A DNA stretch of 5,738 nt. Origin: Candidatus Omnitrophota bacterium. Lineage in GTDB: Bacteria > Omnitrophota > Gorgyraeia > 2-02-FULL-51-18. This document shows, in pieces, positions 1 to 5,738 of this stretch. The stretch is taken from contig JAHFFL010000081.1 in the NCBI GenBank assembly GCA_023247955.1, positions 1-5,738 of the forward strand, read 5' to 3'. Position 1 is the stretch's first letter. The number at the start of each line of letters is the position of its first letter. The translations under genes and the position numbers were made by a program. The notes beneath the pieces are model-generated. The model was not told the origin of the DNA and made no database searches. It saw nothing but the letters and a program-made list of their open reading frames with translations.

Positions 1-430
1 TAAAAAACCTCTCCTCTTGCCGGTCAACACCCTTTCTCGCGTAATGACCCGTGGCGATAAAAGAGGCCTCGAGCTCGCGGGCCTTTTCGAGCAGCACGCC
101 GAATTTGATGTGGCGGTTGCACTCGATGCAGGGGTTCGGCGTCCGCCCCTCCAGGTAGTCGTTCACAAAGTAGTCAATCACCTTGTCTTTGAAATCGGTG
201 GATAAATCCATCACATAGTAAAGAATCCCAATCTGTCTTGCCACCGACCGCGCATCCTCGATATCGCGAATGGAGCAGCATCCTTTGGATTTTTCGTCGC
301 GGCACTCCTCATTCGTCCAGGTCTTGATCGTTACCCCAATAACGTCATAACCCTGTTTTTTCAAAAGATAAGCGCAGACCGAACTGTCGACACCCCCCGA
401 CATCGCGACCACTACCCGCTCTTTTCCCAT
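1..430 (-). CDS. mnmA: tRNA-specific 2-thiouridylase MnmA (TrmU), N-terminal part, truncated by window edge
   Basis: MnmA activates U34 of the tRNAs for Lys, Glu and Gln by adenylation and replaces the C2 oxygen with sulfur, in the cytoplasm. The visible 143 residues read from an ATG at 430 off the left edge. They show the N-type ATP pyrophosphatase P-loop SGGVDSS at residues 11-17, the family motif TPNPCIECN at 97-105, whose Cys104 aligns with the catalytic Cys102 of E. coli MnmA, and ATGHYAR at 126-132. The second catalytic Cys and the C-terminal barrel lie outside the window. The ATG is preceded by GGGAG about 8 bases upstream; a GTG directly before it could also serve as start. Extra cysteines occur at residues 43, 51, 52 and 101. 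The gene follows tatA after 75 bases containing a probable terminator, so it may be transcribed separately. Identification is secure; the full length is unknown. Confidence 0.95.
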   Translation of the reverse strand, partial: MGKERVVVAMSGGVDSSVCAYLLKKQGYDVIGVTIKTWTNEECRDEKSKGCCSIRDIEDARSVARQIGILYYVMDLSTDFKDKVIDYFVNDYLEGRTPNPCIECNRHIKFGVLLEKARELEASFIATGHYARKGVDRQEERFF

Positions 431-436
431 CACCTG

Positions 437-443
437 CGCTCCC
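437..443 (-). promoter_or_regulatory. Ribosome binding site of mnmA
   Basis: On the minus strand GGGAGCG lies just upstream of the mnmA ATG at 430, with the GGGAG core 8 bases from the start codon. This supports the ATG at 430, or the adjacent GTG, as the start. The site lies about 10 bases past the T-rich end of the upstream stem-loop. Confidence 0.55.
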
Positions 444-446
444 TTG

Positions 447-497
447 TAAAATTAAAAATTCCCGCTCTCTAACACCTGTTGCTCTAAAAAGCGGGAA
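447..497 (-). terminator. Probable intrinsic terminator downstream of tatA
   Basis: Read on the minus strand, TTCCCGCT (497-490) pairs perfectly with AGCGGGAA (466-459), giving an 8-bp stem closed by a 23-base loop. It is followed directly by the T-rich tract TTTTTAATTTTA (458-447). The stem begins 8 bases after the tatA stop codon. There is no T-run on the plus-strand side, so the direction matches tatA. The long loop and a T-tract interrupted by AA make it weaker than a textbook terminator. It may be leaky, letting some transcripts continue into mnmA. Confidence 0.6.
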
Positions 498-505
498 ACG
501 GAAAC

Positions 506-691
506 TTAAGGATTTTTCTTGTCGCTTGGCCCGTCCTTTGAGGATTCGTCTGAGTGTTCCTTAAGGGCTCTTTTAAACTCACGGATCCCCTCCCCCAGAC
601 TCTTGCCTATTTCCGGAAGGCGGTTCGCTCCAAAAAGCAACAGACAAACCAGCAAAATGACTAAAAGTTCGGCAAACCCTATTCCAAACAT
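506..691 (-). CDS. tatA: Sec-independent protein translocase subunit TatA/TatE
   Basis: This is the small pore-forming subunit of the twin-arginine translocase, which exports folded and often cofactor-loaded proteins across the inner membrane. The 61-residue product has the family layout: a very short N-terminus, one hydrophobic transmembrane helix at about residues 5-20 with the polar residue Glu8 near its start, the FG hinge at 20-21, then [16 protein letters not shown] as the start of the amphipathic helix, and a charged disordered tail rich in K, D and S. The hinge lacks the Gly-Pro typical of TatB and the length is short, so TatA/E is preferred over TatB. The ATG at 691 has GAGGG 4 bases upstream. 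No tatB or tatC is adjacent in the window. A good promoter lies upstream and a likely terminator downstream, so it is probably transcribed largely by itself. Confidence 0.93.
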   Translation of the reverse strand: MFGIGFAELLVILLVCLLLFGANRLPEIGKSLGEGIREFKRALKEHSDESSKDGPSDKKNP

Positions 692-695
692 GTGT

Positions 696-700
696 CCCTC
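696..700 (-). promoter_or_regulatory. Ribosome binding site of tatA
   Basis: GAGGG on the minus strand is separated from the tatA ATG by the four bases ACAC. It is a clear Shine-Dalgarno core, slightly close to the start, and it fixes the start at 691, which also fits the very short N-terminus expected of TatA proteins. Confidence 0.6.
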
Positions 701-730
701 ATCTACTTACTCAGGCAAAGGTCGGCAACC

Positions 731-759
731 AGGATAACTTTTTCCACCGAATCTGTCAA
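731..759 (-). promoter_or_regulatory. Sigma70-type promoter for tatA
   Basis: On the minus strand the gap between the prenyl synthase stop and tatA holds a consensus -35 box TTGACA (759-754), a 17-base spacer (753-737) and a -10 box TATCCT (736-731) with four of six consensus positions. The predicted transcription start is near 724, giving a leader of about 33 bases before the tatA ATG. The -35 box begins 4 bases after the stop codon of the upstream gene. This is a sequence-pattern call only; the perfect -35 box with optimal spacing makes it stronger than a chance match in such a short gap. Confidence 0.65.
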
Positions 760-763
760 TCGG

Positions 764-1756
764 CTAGGATCTTCTCTCAACGCAGTAATAAGCCAGTTGG
801 CTCAGACTGTCTCTGCACACCGATAGCCCAAGGCCGTTTAACGCCTGGACTGATTTTTCCACGTGGCCGCGCGCCTTTTCCATCGCTTTTTCGACGGCGC
901 CGCTTTCCTGGGCCATCTTTTTAATGCGGGGAAAAACCGGCGCATCGCCGGCGGACAACGCCGCCAGAAGGGGGCGTTTTTGCGCTTCGTCCAAATTTTG
1001 AAAAAGATAAAGCAGGGGCAGTGTCACGTCGTTTTTATGGAGGTCCGTCCCTACGGCCTTGCCGAGGGCCTGTGTTTCACCGGTCAAATCAAGACAGTCA
1101 TCGACAATCTGAAATGCCGTGCCCAAATGAAACCCGTAACTGCCCAGCCGCTCTATGGTCTGAAAATCAGCGCCCGAAAAATAAGCGCCGCCCATGCAGG
1201 CCGCCTGAAAAAGCGCGGCGGTTTTCTGATGAATAATACGGAGGACCTCGGCTTCCTCCATGAGAAAATGGTTGCGCTTCTCGATTTGCTTGAGCTCACC
1301 CTCACACATCACATGCGCGCACTTGGCGAAGGCCTCGCTGAGCCAGGCGTCTTTCAGGCCGGCCAGCAAGAGGAACGCCTTGGCATAGAGATAATCCCCC
1401 GCCACAATCGAGATCTCACGCCCCCACTTGGAGTGAAGCGAGGGTTGGTTACGCCGAAGCTCCGAGCCGTCGATGATATCGTCATGAACCAGCGTTGCCG
1501 TGTGAATAAGCTCGATCGCAACCGCCAGATCCACGGCCTTAGGGTTATACGAAGCACCGCTCTTCGCCGCCAAAAGCGCCAACGCGGGTCTCAAAAATTT
1601 GCCGGTCATCTTGAGCAGATGCTGGTTGATCTCATCGATCAGAAAGTCGTCCGACGCAAGCTCTTTTCTTAGAACCCCGAAAAAATCCTTAAGCTCGCCG
1701 TCAATCGGGGCGTAAATTTCTTCCAAAGAAGCGCGTAAAATAGGCATGATAGCCAT
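764..1756 (-). CDS. ispB: Long-chain trans-polyprenyl diphosphate synthase (octaprenyl/heptaprenyl type)
   Basis: The enzyme adds isopentenyl diphosphate units to an allylic primer to make an all-trans polyprenyl diphosphate, normally the side chain of menaquinone or ubiquinone. In the 330-residue product TGKFLRP (51-57) is the IPP-binding region, HDDIID (91-96) contains the first DDxxD motif followed by RR at 101-102, KTAALF lies at 178-183, and FQIVDDCLD (215-223) carries the second DDxxD. Ala87, five residues before the first Asp, is small, as in IspB, and points to a long product; the exact length is not predictable. The frame stays open upstream into hemL to a TTG at 1954, but homology begins only at the ATG at 1756, which is 4 bases after the hemL stop. 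An ATG at 1747 is equally possible (327 residues). Neither has a clear Shine-Dalgarno, so translation may be coupled to hemL. Family certain; the symbol is the nearest equivalent. Confidence 0.9.
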   Translation of the reverse strand: MAIMPILRASLEEIYAPIDGELKDFFGVLRKELASDDFLIDEINQHLLKMTGKFLRPALALLAAKSGASYNPKAVDLAVAIELIHTATLVHDDIIDGSELRRNQPSLHSKWGREISIVAGDYLYAKAFLLLAGLKDAWLSEAFAKCAHVMCEGELKQIEKRNHFLMEEAEVLRIIHQKTAALFQAACMGGAYFSGADFQTIERLGSYGFHLGTAFQIVDDCLDLTGETQALGKAVGTDLHKNDVTLPLLYLFQNLDEAQKRPLLAALSAGDAPVFPRIKKMAQESGAVEKAMEKARGHVEKSVQALNGLGLSVCRDSLSQLAYYCVERRS

Positions 1757-1760
1757 AAGT

Positions 1761-3005
1761 CTATATGAATTTCTCAAAAACCTCAAGCGTGCGCCCCAGT
1801 TCCGCGTCGCCGTGGGAAAATGAAACAAAGCATGACTCAAACGCGGACGGCGGAAAATAAACCCCCGAACGCAGCAGGTGATGAAAAAACCGTCTGTATT
1901 CTTTTTTGTTCGAACGCGCCGCGTCGCTGAAACTTCGCACGCCCTCCACGCCAAAAAAAACGGTAAACATCGAACCCGCGTTTTGAATCATCGCGCCTCT
2001 CGCGGCTAAAATCTCCCGCGCGCGTTCAAAAAAAGGGGTTGTCTTGGCGTCCAATGTCTCGTAAAATTTTTTGGATAAACGCGACAGCACGCTGAGGCCC
2101 GCCGCCATCGAAAGCGGATTGCCTGACAGCGTCCCTGCCTGGTACACCTTTCCCAGCGGAGAGAGCACATTCATCAGCGCCGCCCTTCCGCCGAAGGCGC
2201 CTACCGGCAAACCCCCGCCGATGATCTTTCCCAATACCGTGAGATCAGGCTCAACCCCATAAAGATGCGAAGCGCCGCCGTAAGCCACGCGGTAACCGCT
2301 GATCACTTCATCAAAAATTAAAAGCGAGCCGTTCCGGCGTGTCTCATCTCTCAAAGTATTTAAGAATTCTTTGCTGGCCGGCACTACCCCCATATTTCCC
2401 GCGACGGGCTCCACAACCACGCAAGCCACGTCCTTTTTTCTTAAAACGCGCCGTGCGGCGGCCGCATCGTTATAAGACAACACAGTCGTGAGCCTGGCGA
2501 TCTCGCGCGGCACCCCATCCGAGTCCGGCGATCCAAGCGTCGCAAGTCCGCTTCCCGCTTTGACGAGCAAACTGTCGGCATGGCCGTGATAGCCGCCCTC
2601 AAATTTCAAAATTCTAGACCGACCGGTAATCCCCCTTGCGAGCCGTATCGCGCTCATCACGGCCTCGGTCCCGGAACTCGTGAAGCGGATTTTTTCCATG
2701 CGCGGAAACGCTTTTTTGATCTCACGCGCCAGTGCCGTTTCACATTCGGTGGCAGTGCCGAAACCCGTGCCTTTGGCCGCTCGCCGCTGGACGACGCGCA
2801 CGGTCTGGGGGTCGGCGTGGCCGAATAAAATAGCGCCCCACGACAAACAGTAATCCACATAACGGCGGCCGTGGTTGTCAAAAAGAAAAGGCCCCCGGCC
2901 TTTGGCCATGAATACCGGCGTCCCGCCCACCGCCTTGAACGCGCGCACGGGGCTATTGACCCCGCCCACCAGATGTTTTTTCGCTTCCACCCAGGCGTTT
3001 GCCAT
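1761..3005 (-). CDS. hemL: Glutamate-1-semialdehyde 2,1-aminomutase
   Basis: This PLP enzyme converts glutamate-1-semialdehyde to 5-aminolevulinate, the last step of the C5 route that starts from glutamyl-tRNA. The 414 residues match the family end to end: GGVNSPVRAF (14-23), SSGTEA (110-115) for phosphate binding, GGYHGH (137-142), FDEVISGYRV (231-240) with the PLP-ring Asp232, and LGKIIGGGLPVG (258-269), in which Lys260 is the Schiff-base lysine. The C-terminus ends in the usual FVSFSHGDAEL region. The frame is open upstream to a TTG at 3050, but the ATG at 3005 gives the family's normal N-terminus. It overlaps the hemB stop by one base (TGATG), with a GGAAG element just upstream. Its presence implies a hemA gene elsewhere, since it needs the glutamyl-tRNA reductase product. 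Length is close to the usual 425-430 residues and no key residue is missing. Confidence 0.96.
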   Translation of the reverse strand: MANAWVEAKKHLVGGVNSPVRAFKAVGGTPVFMAKGRGPFLFDNHGRRYVDYCLSWGAILFGHADPQTVRVVQRRAAKGTGFGTATECETALAREIKKAFPRMEKIRFTSSGTEAVMSAIRLARGITGRSRILKFEGGYHGHADSLLVKAGSGLATLGSPDSDGVPREIARLTTVLSYNDAAAARRVLRKKDVACVVVEPVAGNMGVVPASKEFLNTLRDETRRNGSLLIFDEVISGYRVAYGGASHLYGVEPDLTVLGKIIGGGLPVGAFGGRAALMNVLSPLGKVYQAGTLSGNPLSMAAGLSVLSRLSKKFYETLDAKTTPFFERAREILAARGAMIQNAGSMFTVFFGVEGVRSFSDAARSNKKEYRRFFHHLLRSGVYFPPSAFESCFVSFSHGDAELGRTLEVFEKFI

Positions 3006-3988
3006 CAGGAACTTCCGCCCTTTCCCCAACGGGCGATGTCTTTGGCCCAATAACTCACGATAAATCCCGCTCCGGCCCGTTTCATCGAAAGGTGCGTTTC
3101 AAAAACCACTTTTTTTTCGTCAATCCACCCGCGCTCGGCCGCCGCTTTGATCATCGCGTACTCGCCGCTAACGCTGTAGCATCCCACGGGACATGAAAAT
3201 TTTTCCTTCACGCGGTGAATGATGTCGCCGTATCCCAGCGCCGGTTTGACAAGCACTAGGTCCGCCCCTTCGGCGAGGTCGGCTTCGGTCTCACGAAACG
3301 CCTCGCGGGCATTGGCCGGATTCATCTGATAACCGGACCGGTCGCCGAAACCCGGCGCGTTCTCGGCGGCGTCGCGGAAAGGCGAATAAAACGCGGAGGC
3401 ATATTTTACCGCGTAAGAAATAACCGGCAGATGCTCAAATCCCCGCTTGTCCAGCAGACGGCGTATCGCGAGCACGCGTCCGTCCATCATGTCCGAAGGC
3501 GCCACGACGTCGGCGCCGGCCTCGGCGTGCGAGAGCGCCACACGGGCCAGCGTCGCCACCGAGGCATCGTTTAAGACGCGCCCTCGACGCACATGGCCGC
3601 AATGGCCGTGGCTTAGGTATTCGCACAGGCACACATCGGTGATCACGAGAAGCTTGGGACAGTTCTTTTTAATCTTGGCCACCGCTCTCTGAATGATCCC
3701 CTTTTTGGAAAATGCCTCGAGACCGCGCGTGTCTTTTTTTGCCGGGATGCCGAATAAAATAAGCGCCGGGATACCGAGCGACTCGATTTTTTGCGCTTCC
3801 TTGACGGCCTCCGTCTCAGAAAATTGAAACTGGCCAGGCATCGAGGCGATCGCTGCCCGTCCCTCAAGGCCTTCTTTCACAAAAACCGGCTGAACCAAAT
3901 CTTGAGTAAAAAGTTTATGTTCGCTCACGAGTTTCCTGAGCCGTGGATTTTCACGGAGCCGGCGAAGCCGCAGCGGCGAGACGCTCAT
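3005..3988 (-). CDS. hemB: Delta-aminolevulinic acid dehydratase (porphobilinogen synthase)
   Basis: HemB condenses two 5-aminolevulinate molecules into porphobilinogen in the cytosol. The 327-residue product is full length. It carries the zinc site TDVCLCEYLSHGHCG, with Cys120, Cys122 and Cys130, so it belongs to the Zn-dependent class rather than the Asp-rich Mg class. The two substrate-binding lysines are Lys195 in SYAVKYASAFYSPFRDA and Lys248 in LVLVKPAL. SGYQMNPANAREA (218-230) and VSGEYAMIKAA (273-283) are further family signatures. The ATG at 3988 overlaps the stop of cobA-hemD as ATGA, and GCGGGGG 5 bases upstream gives a ribosome binding site. Its stop overlaps the hemL start. It supplies HemC, encoded two genes upstream in the same operon. 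Identification is certain. Confidence 0.97.
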   Translation of the reverse strand: MSVSPLRLRRLRENPRLRKLVSEHKLFTQDLVQPVFVKEGLEGRAAIASMPGQFQFSETEAVKEAQKIESLGIPALILFGIPAKKDTRGLEAFSKKGIIQRAVAKIKKNCPKLLVITDVCLCEYLSHGHCGHVRRGRVLNDASVATLARVALSHAEAGADVVAPSDMMDGRVLAIRRLLDKRGFEHLPVISYAVKYASAFYSPFRDAAENAPGFGDRSGYQMNPANAREAFRETEADLAEGADLVLVKPALGYGDIIHRVKEKFSCPVGCYSVSGEYAMIKAAAERGWIDEKKVVFETHLSMKRAGAGFIVSYWAKDIARWGKGGSS

Positions 3989-5514
3989 CGAGACCCCCGC
4001 ATGGCCTTAATCAAACCGTCTACGGTGTACGTCTTTGCCTGGCAAGCCGGTTTAAGCCCAAAACTCCGGATCGCCCGCGAAGTGACGGGGCCAATACTCG
4101 CCCACCGGGTTTTCCCCGCGATTTTTCTGGCGGCTGCGAGCCCCACCATTTTCACAAAGTGGCTGACAGTTGAGGCGCTTGTGAAAGTGATAAAATCCAC
4201 TTCCCCGCGAAGCATCCTCGCTCTGATCCGGCGGATTTCGGCCGACCCGGTCTTAGGTATCACCGTGCGATAAGCGGTCAAACGATGCGCGACGGCTCCC
4301 ATTTTCTTTAGACCCTCCTCCAGCCCTTTCGGCGCGAGTTCGGCGCGTGCCAAAAGAATCTTTTTTCCTCGAATTTCACGCCGCTTTGTTTGAAAATACC
4401 GCAGAAGTGCCGCCGTTTCAAATTGAGCGGGGATCTTGTCCGCCAGAATTCCCCATCGCCGAAGCGAAGAAGCCGTCTCGGGCCCCACGGCGGCCACCTT
4501 TATCCCTTCAAGCGCGCGCGCGTCTTTCCGGTGTTTTTCGGTAAGCCGCTCGAAAAACGCGTCTACGCCGTAAGCGCTGCTGAACACCAGCCAATCAAAA
4601 TTTGAAAGACCGGCGACGGCGGCGTCCATTTTTGAAAAGTTCTCCAGCGGCTCCACCGCGATGGTCGGAAATTCAATCGTCTCCGCGCCGAGCTCTAGAA
4701 GCTTTTCCCTCATCGCCGCCGACCTCTCGCGCGTCCTCGTGACCACGACGCGTTTCCCGAAAAGCGGCAGGCGCTCGTACCAGCCGAGCTCCTTCCTCAA
4801 CGACACCACTTCGCCGATTACCATGAGGCAAGGAGGCTTGAGATTTTTTGCACGCACGAGCGACGCGATATCTTTTAACGTCCCGTCACAGGATTTTTGG
4901 CGGGGCAGCGTCCCCCATTCGATCACCGAAATTTTAGTGCCGGCAGGCATCCCGGCTTCAACCAATTTTTTGGCGATCATGCCCAGATTATAAAAGCCCA
5001 TATAAACCGCCAGTGTCCCACCCAGCGCCACAAGCTCGCTCCAGCGTATCGAACTCAAACCCTCATCGTCGGCCCGGTGTCCCGTAAGAAACGTGACCGA
5101 CGCATTATGCTCGCGATGCGTCAGCGGAATCCCCGCGTAAGCCGCGCAGGCCGTGGCGCTGGTGACGCCCGGCACTACCTCAAACGGCACACGGTTTTTA
5201 TGGAGAATCAAGGCCTCTTCGCCGCCTCTCCCGAAAAGGTAGGGATCGCCCCCCTTGAGCCGCACGACCTGTTTGCCGGCGCCGGCGGCCCGCACAATCA
5301 AGCGGTTAATCCTCCGCTGGCTGAGCCGGCGGTACCGGTATCCTTTGCCCACGCCGATTTTGACCGCTCCCGGTTTGGCGTCGCGCAGATGTTCGGGATT
5401 TACCAAGTAATCATAAACAATAAGATCGGCGCTGCGAATAAGCTTTGAGGCCTTCACGGTCAAAAGTCCGGGGTCGCCCGGACCGGCGCCTACCAAGTAA
5501 ACTTTTCCCTTCAT
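3985..5514 (-). CDS. cobA-hemD: Fused uroporphyrinogen-III C-methyltransferase / uroporphyrinogen-III synthase (CobA-HemD)
   Basis: This is a two-domain enzyme of 509 residues. Residues 1 to about 245 are an SAM-dependent uroporphyrinogen III methyltransferase making precorrin-2: VGAGPGDPGLLT (8-19), RLKGGDPYLFGRGGEE (85-100), VVPGVTSA (113-120), GIPLTH (128-133), YMG (171-173) and IEWGT (198-202). After a short joint near residues 245-253 (YERLPLFGKR), residues 254-509 are HemD, which cyclises hydroxymethylbilane with inversion of ring D: VVVTRTRERS (256-265), FSSAYGVDAFF (311-321), AVGPETA (342-348), TFTSASTV (443-450) and SIGPVTSRAI (473-482). HemD sequences diverge strongly, so its active site is inferred by family. 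The fusion is known in several bacterial phyla. The start ATG overlaps the hemC stop as ATGA and has GGGA upstream. The CobA part implies that siroheme, cobalamin or the siroheme-dependent heme route operates in this organism. Confidence 0.95.
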   Translation of the reverse strand: MKGKVYLVGAGPGDPGLLTVKASKLIRSADLIVYDYLVNPEHLRDAKPGAVKIGVGKGYRYRRLSQRRINRLIVRAAGAGKQVVRLKGGDPYLFGRGGEEALILHKNRVPFEVVPGVTSATACAAYAGIPLTHREHNASVTFLTGHRADDEGLSSIRWSELVALGGTLAVYMGFYNLGMIAKKLVEAGMPAGTKISVIEWGTLPRQKSCDGTLKDIASLVRAKNLKPPCLMVIGEVVSLRKELGWYERLPLFGKRVVVTRTRERSAAMREKLLELGAETIEFPTIAVEPLENFSKMDAAVAGLSNFDWLVFSSAYGVDAFFERLTEKHRKDARALEGIKVAAVGPETASSLRRWGILADKIPAQFETAALLRYFQTKRREIRGKKILLARAELAPKGLEEGLKKMGAVAHRLTAYRTVIPKTGSAEIRRIRARMLRGEVDFITFTSASTVSHFVKMVGLAAARKIAGKTRWASIGPVTSRAIRSFGLKPACQAKTYTVDGLIKAMRGSR

Positions 5515-5738
5515 GATTTTTCCCGCAGCAGATGCGCCGCTCCTTTTTGCAAAAGCAGACGCGCCAAACGCCGCCCTATCCCTTCGGAATCTTTCAGATC
5601 CCCCGAAAGAGTTGCGCGCACCGTTTTTTTCGCATCCTTTGCAAAAACAGCCGCTTTCAAATAAAACCGCTTTCCCTGAATCTTGGAATACACACCCACC
5701 GGCACCCGGCAGCCGCCGCGCAACGTCCGAAGAAGCGC
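5511..5738 (-). CDS. hemC: Hydroxymethylbilane synthase (porphobilinogen deaminase), C-terminal part, truncated by window edge
   Basis: HemC polymerises four porphobilinogen units into the linear hydroxymethylbilane that the neighbouring HemD domain cyclises. Only the last 75 residues are in the window and the gene runs off the right edge, so its start lies outside; a TTG at 5723 is internal, not the start. The visible part contains LRGGCRVPVGVY. Its Cys (residue 10 of the fragment) aligns with E. coli Cys242, which holds the dipyrromethane cofactor. It is followed by the typical C-terminal alpha/beta domain ending in a stop at 5511-5513. About 65 residues follow the cysteine, close to the family's normal count, so the C-terminus looks intact. 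The stop overlaps the cobA-hemD start (ATGA). Family assignment is strong despite the short fragment. Confidence 0.93.
   Translation of the reverse strand, partial: ALLRTLRGGCRVPVGVYSKIQGKRFYLKAAVFAKDAKKTVRATLSGDLKDSEGIGRRLARLLLQKGAAHLLREKS

Noticed and set aside
451..456. TTTAAT as a -10 box for an mnmA promoter.
   Set aside because: No acceptable -35 box lies 16-18 bases upstream, and the sequence is better explained as the T-tract of the terminator.
720..730. Small inverted repeat GGTTGCCGACC in the tatA leader.
   Set aside because: Only about four base pairs, one of them G-U, with a 3-base loop. It is too weak to call an operator or regulatory hairpin.
863..1672. A long open frame of 269 codons on the plus strand.
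   Set aside because: It lies entirely antisense to the prenyl synthase, whose motifs are complete. The translation is rich in R, G and Q with no recognisable domain, as expected of a shadow frame.
1757..1954. A 66-codon N-terminal extension of the prenyl synthase from a TTG start.
   Set aside because: It overlaps the conserved C-terminus of hemL and its residues (many R, F, C) do not resemble the family; homology begins near the ATG at 1756.
3006..3050. A 15-codon extension of hemL from a TTG start.
   Set aside because: It overlaps the end of hemB and is not part of the normal family N-terminus. The ATG at 3005 gives the expected beginning and a typical TGATG junction.
3110..3117. A run of eight A residues (minus strand) in hemB, a possible slippage or frameshift site.
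   Set aside because: The reading frame is intact through it (Glu-Lys-Lys) and the protein continues with conserved family sequence, so no recoding is needed.
3791..4273. A plus-strand open frame of 160 codons spanning the cobA-hemD/hemB junction.
   Set aside because: It is antisense to two certain genes and resembles no known protein.
4897..5448. A plus-strand open frame of 183 codons.
   Set aside because: It is antisense to the CobA domain, which has every family motif, and its translation shows no domain or plausible ribosome binding context.

Overview
The window is ordinary, densely packed bacterial chromosome. All seven genes lie on the minus strand, so the biological order runs from high to low coordinates: hemC (3' part only), a cobA-hemD fusion, hemB, hemL, a long-chain polyprenyl diphosphate synthase, tatA, and mnmA (5' part only). 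The organism cannot be named from this sequence. The moderate-to-high GC content, the C5-type tetrapyrrole genes and the fused CobA-HemD are compatible with a Gram-negative lineage such as Omnitrophota, Nitrospirota or a deltaproteobacterial group. That is a low-confidence impression from motif style, not a demonstrated placement.

Region 1761-5738 is a tetrapyrrole operon. HemL makes 5-aminolevulinate from glutamate-1-semialdehyde, HemB condenses two of these to porphobilinogen, HemC builds hydroxymethylbilane, and the HemD half of the fusion closes it to uroporphyrinogen III. The CobA half then methylates that to precorrin-2, the entry to siroheme, cobalamin or siroheme-dependent heme synthesis. 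The stop and start codons of hemC/cobA-hemD and cobA-hemD/hemB overlap as ATGA, and hemB/hemL overlap as TGATG. This indicates one transcript with translational coupling. The glutamyl-tRNA reductase gene hemA is not visible and probably lies upstream of hemC, outside the window.

Region 764-1756 follows hemL after only 4 bases. It encodes a trans-polyprenyl diphosphate synthase with both aspartate-rich motifs and a small residue at the chain-length position, as expected for making a quinone side chain. The 72-base gap at 692-763 carries a good sigma70-type promoter (TTGACA, 17-base spacer, TATCCT) directed at tatA. tatA (506-691) is a short single-span Tat translocase subunit. The 75-base gap at 431-505 holds a stem-loop followed by a T-rich tract, a likely tatA terminator. 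It lies just upstream of mnmA, a tRNA 2-thiouridylase truncated by the window edge.

Taken together, the order suggests heme/siroheme cofactor, quinone tail and Tat export genes, all serving respiratory or redox enzyme assembly, next to a tRNA modification gene. I see no mobile elements, CRISPR arrays, tRNA or rRNA genes, and nothing that looks like an undescribed system. The most interesting local features are the two short intergenic regions around tatA.
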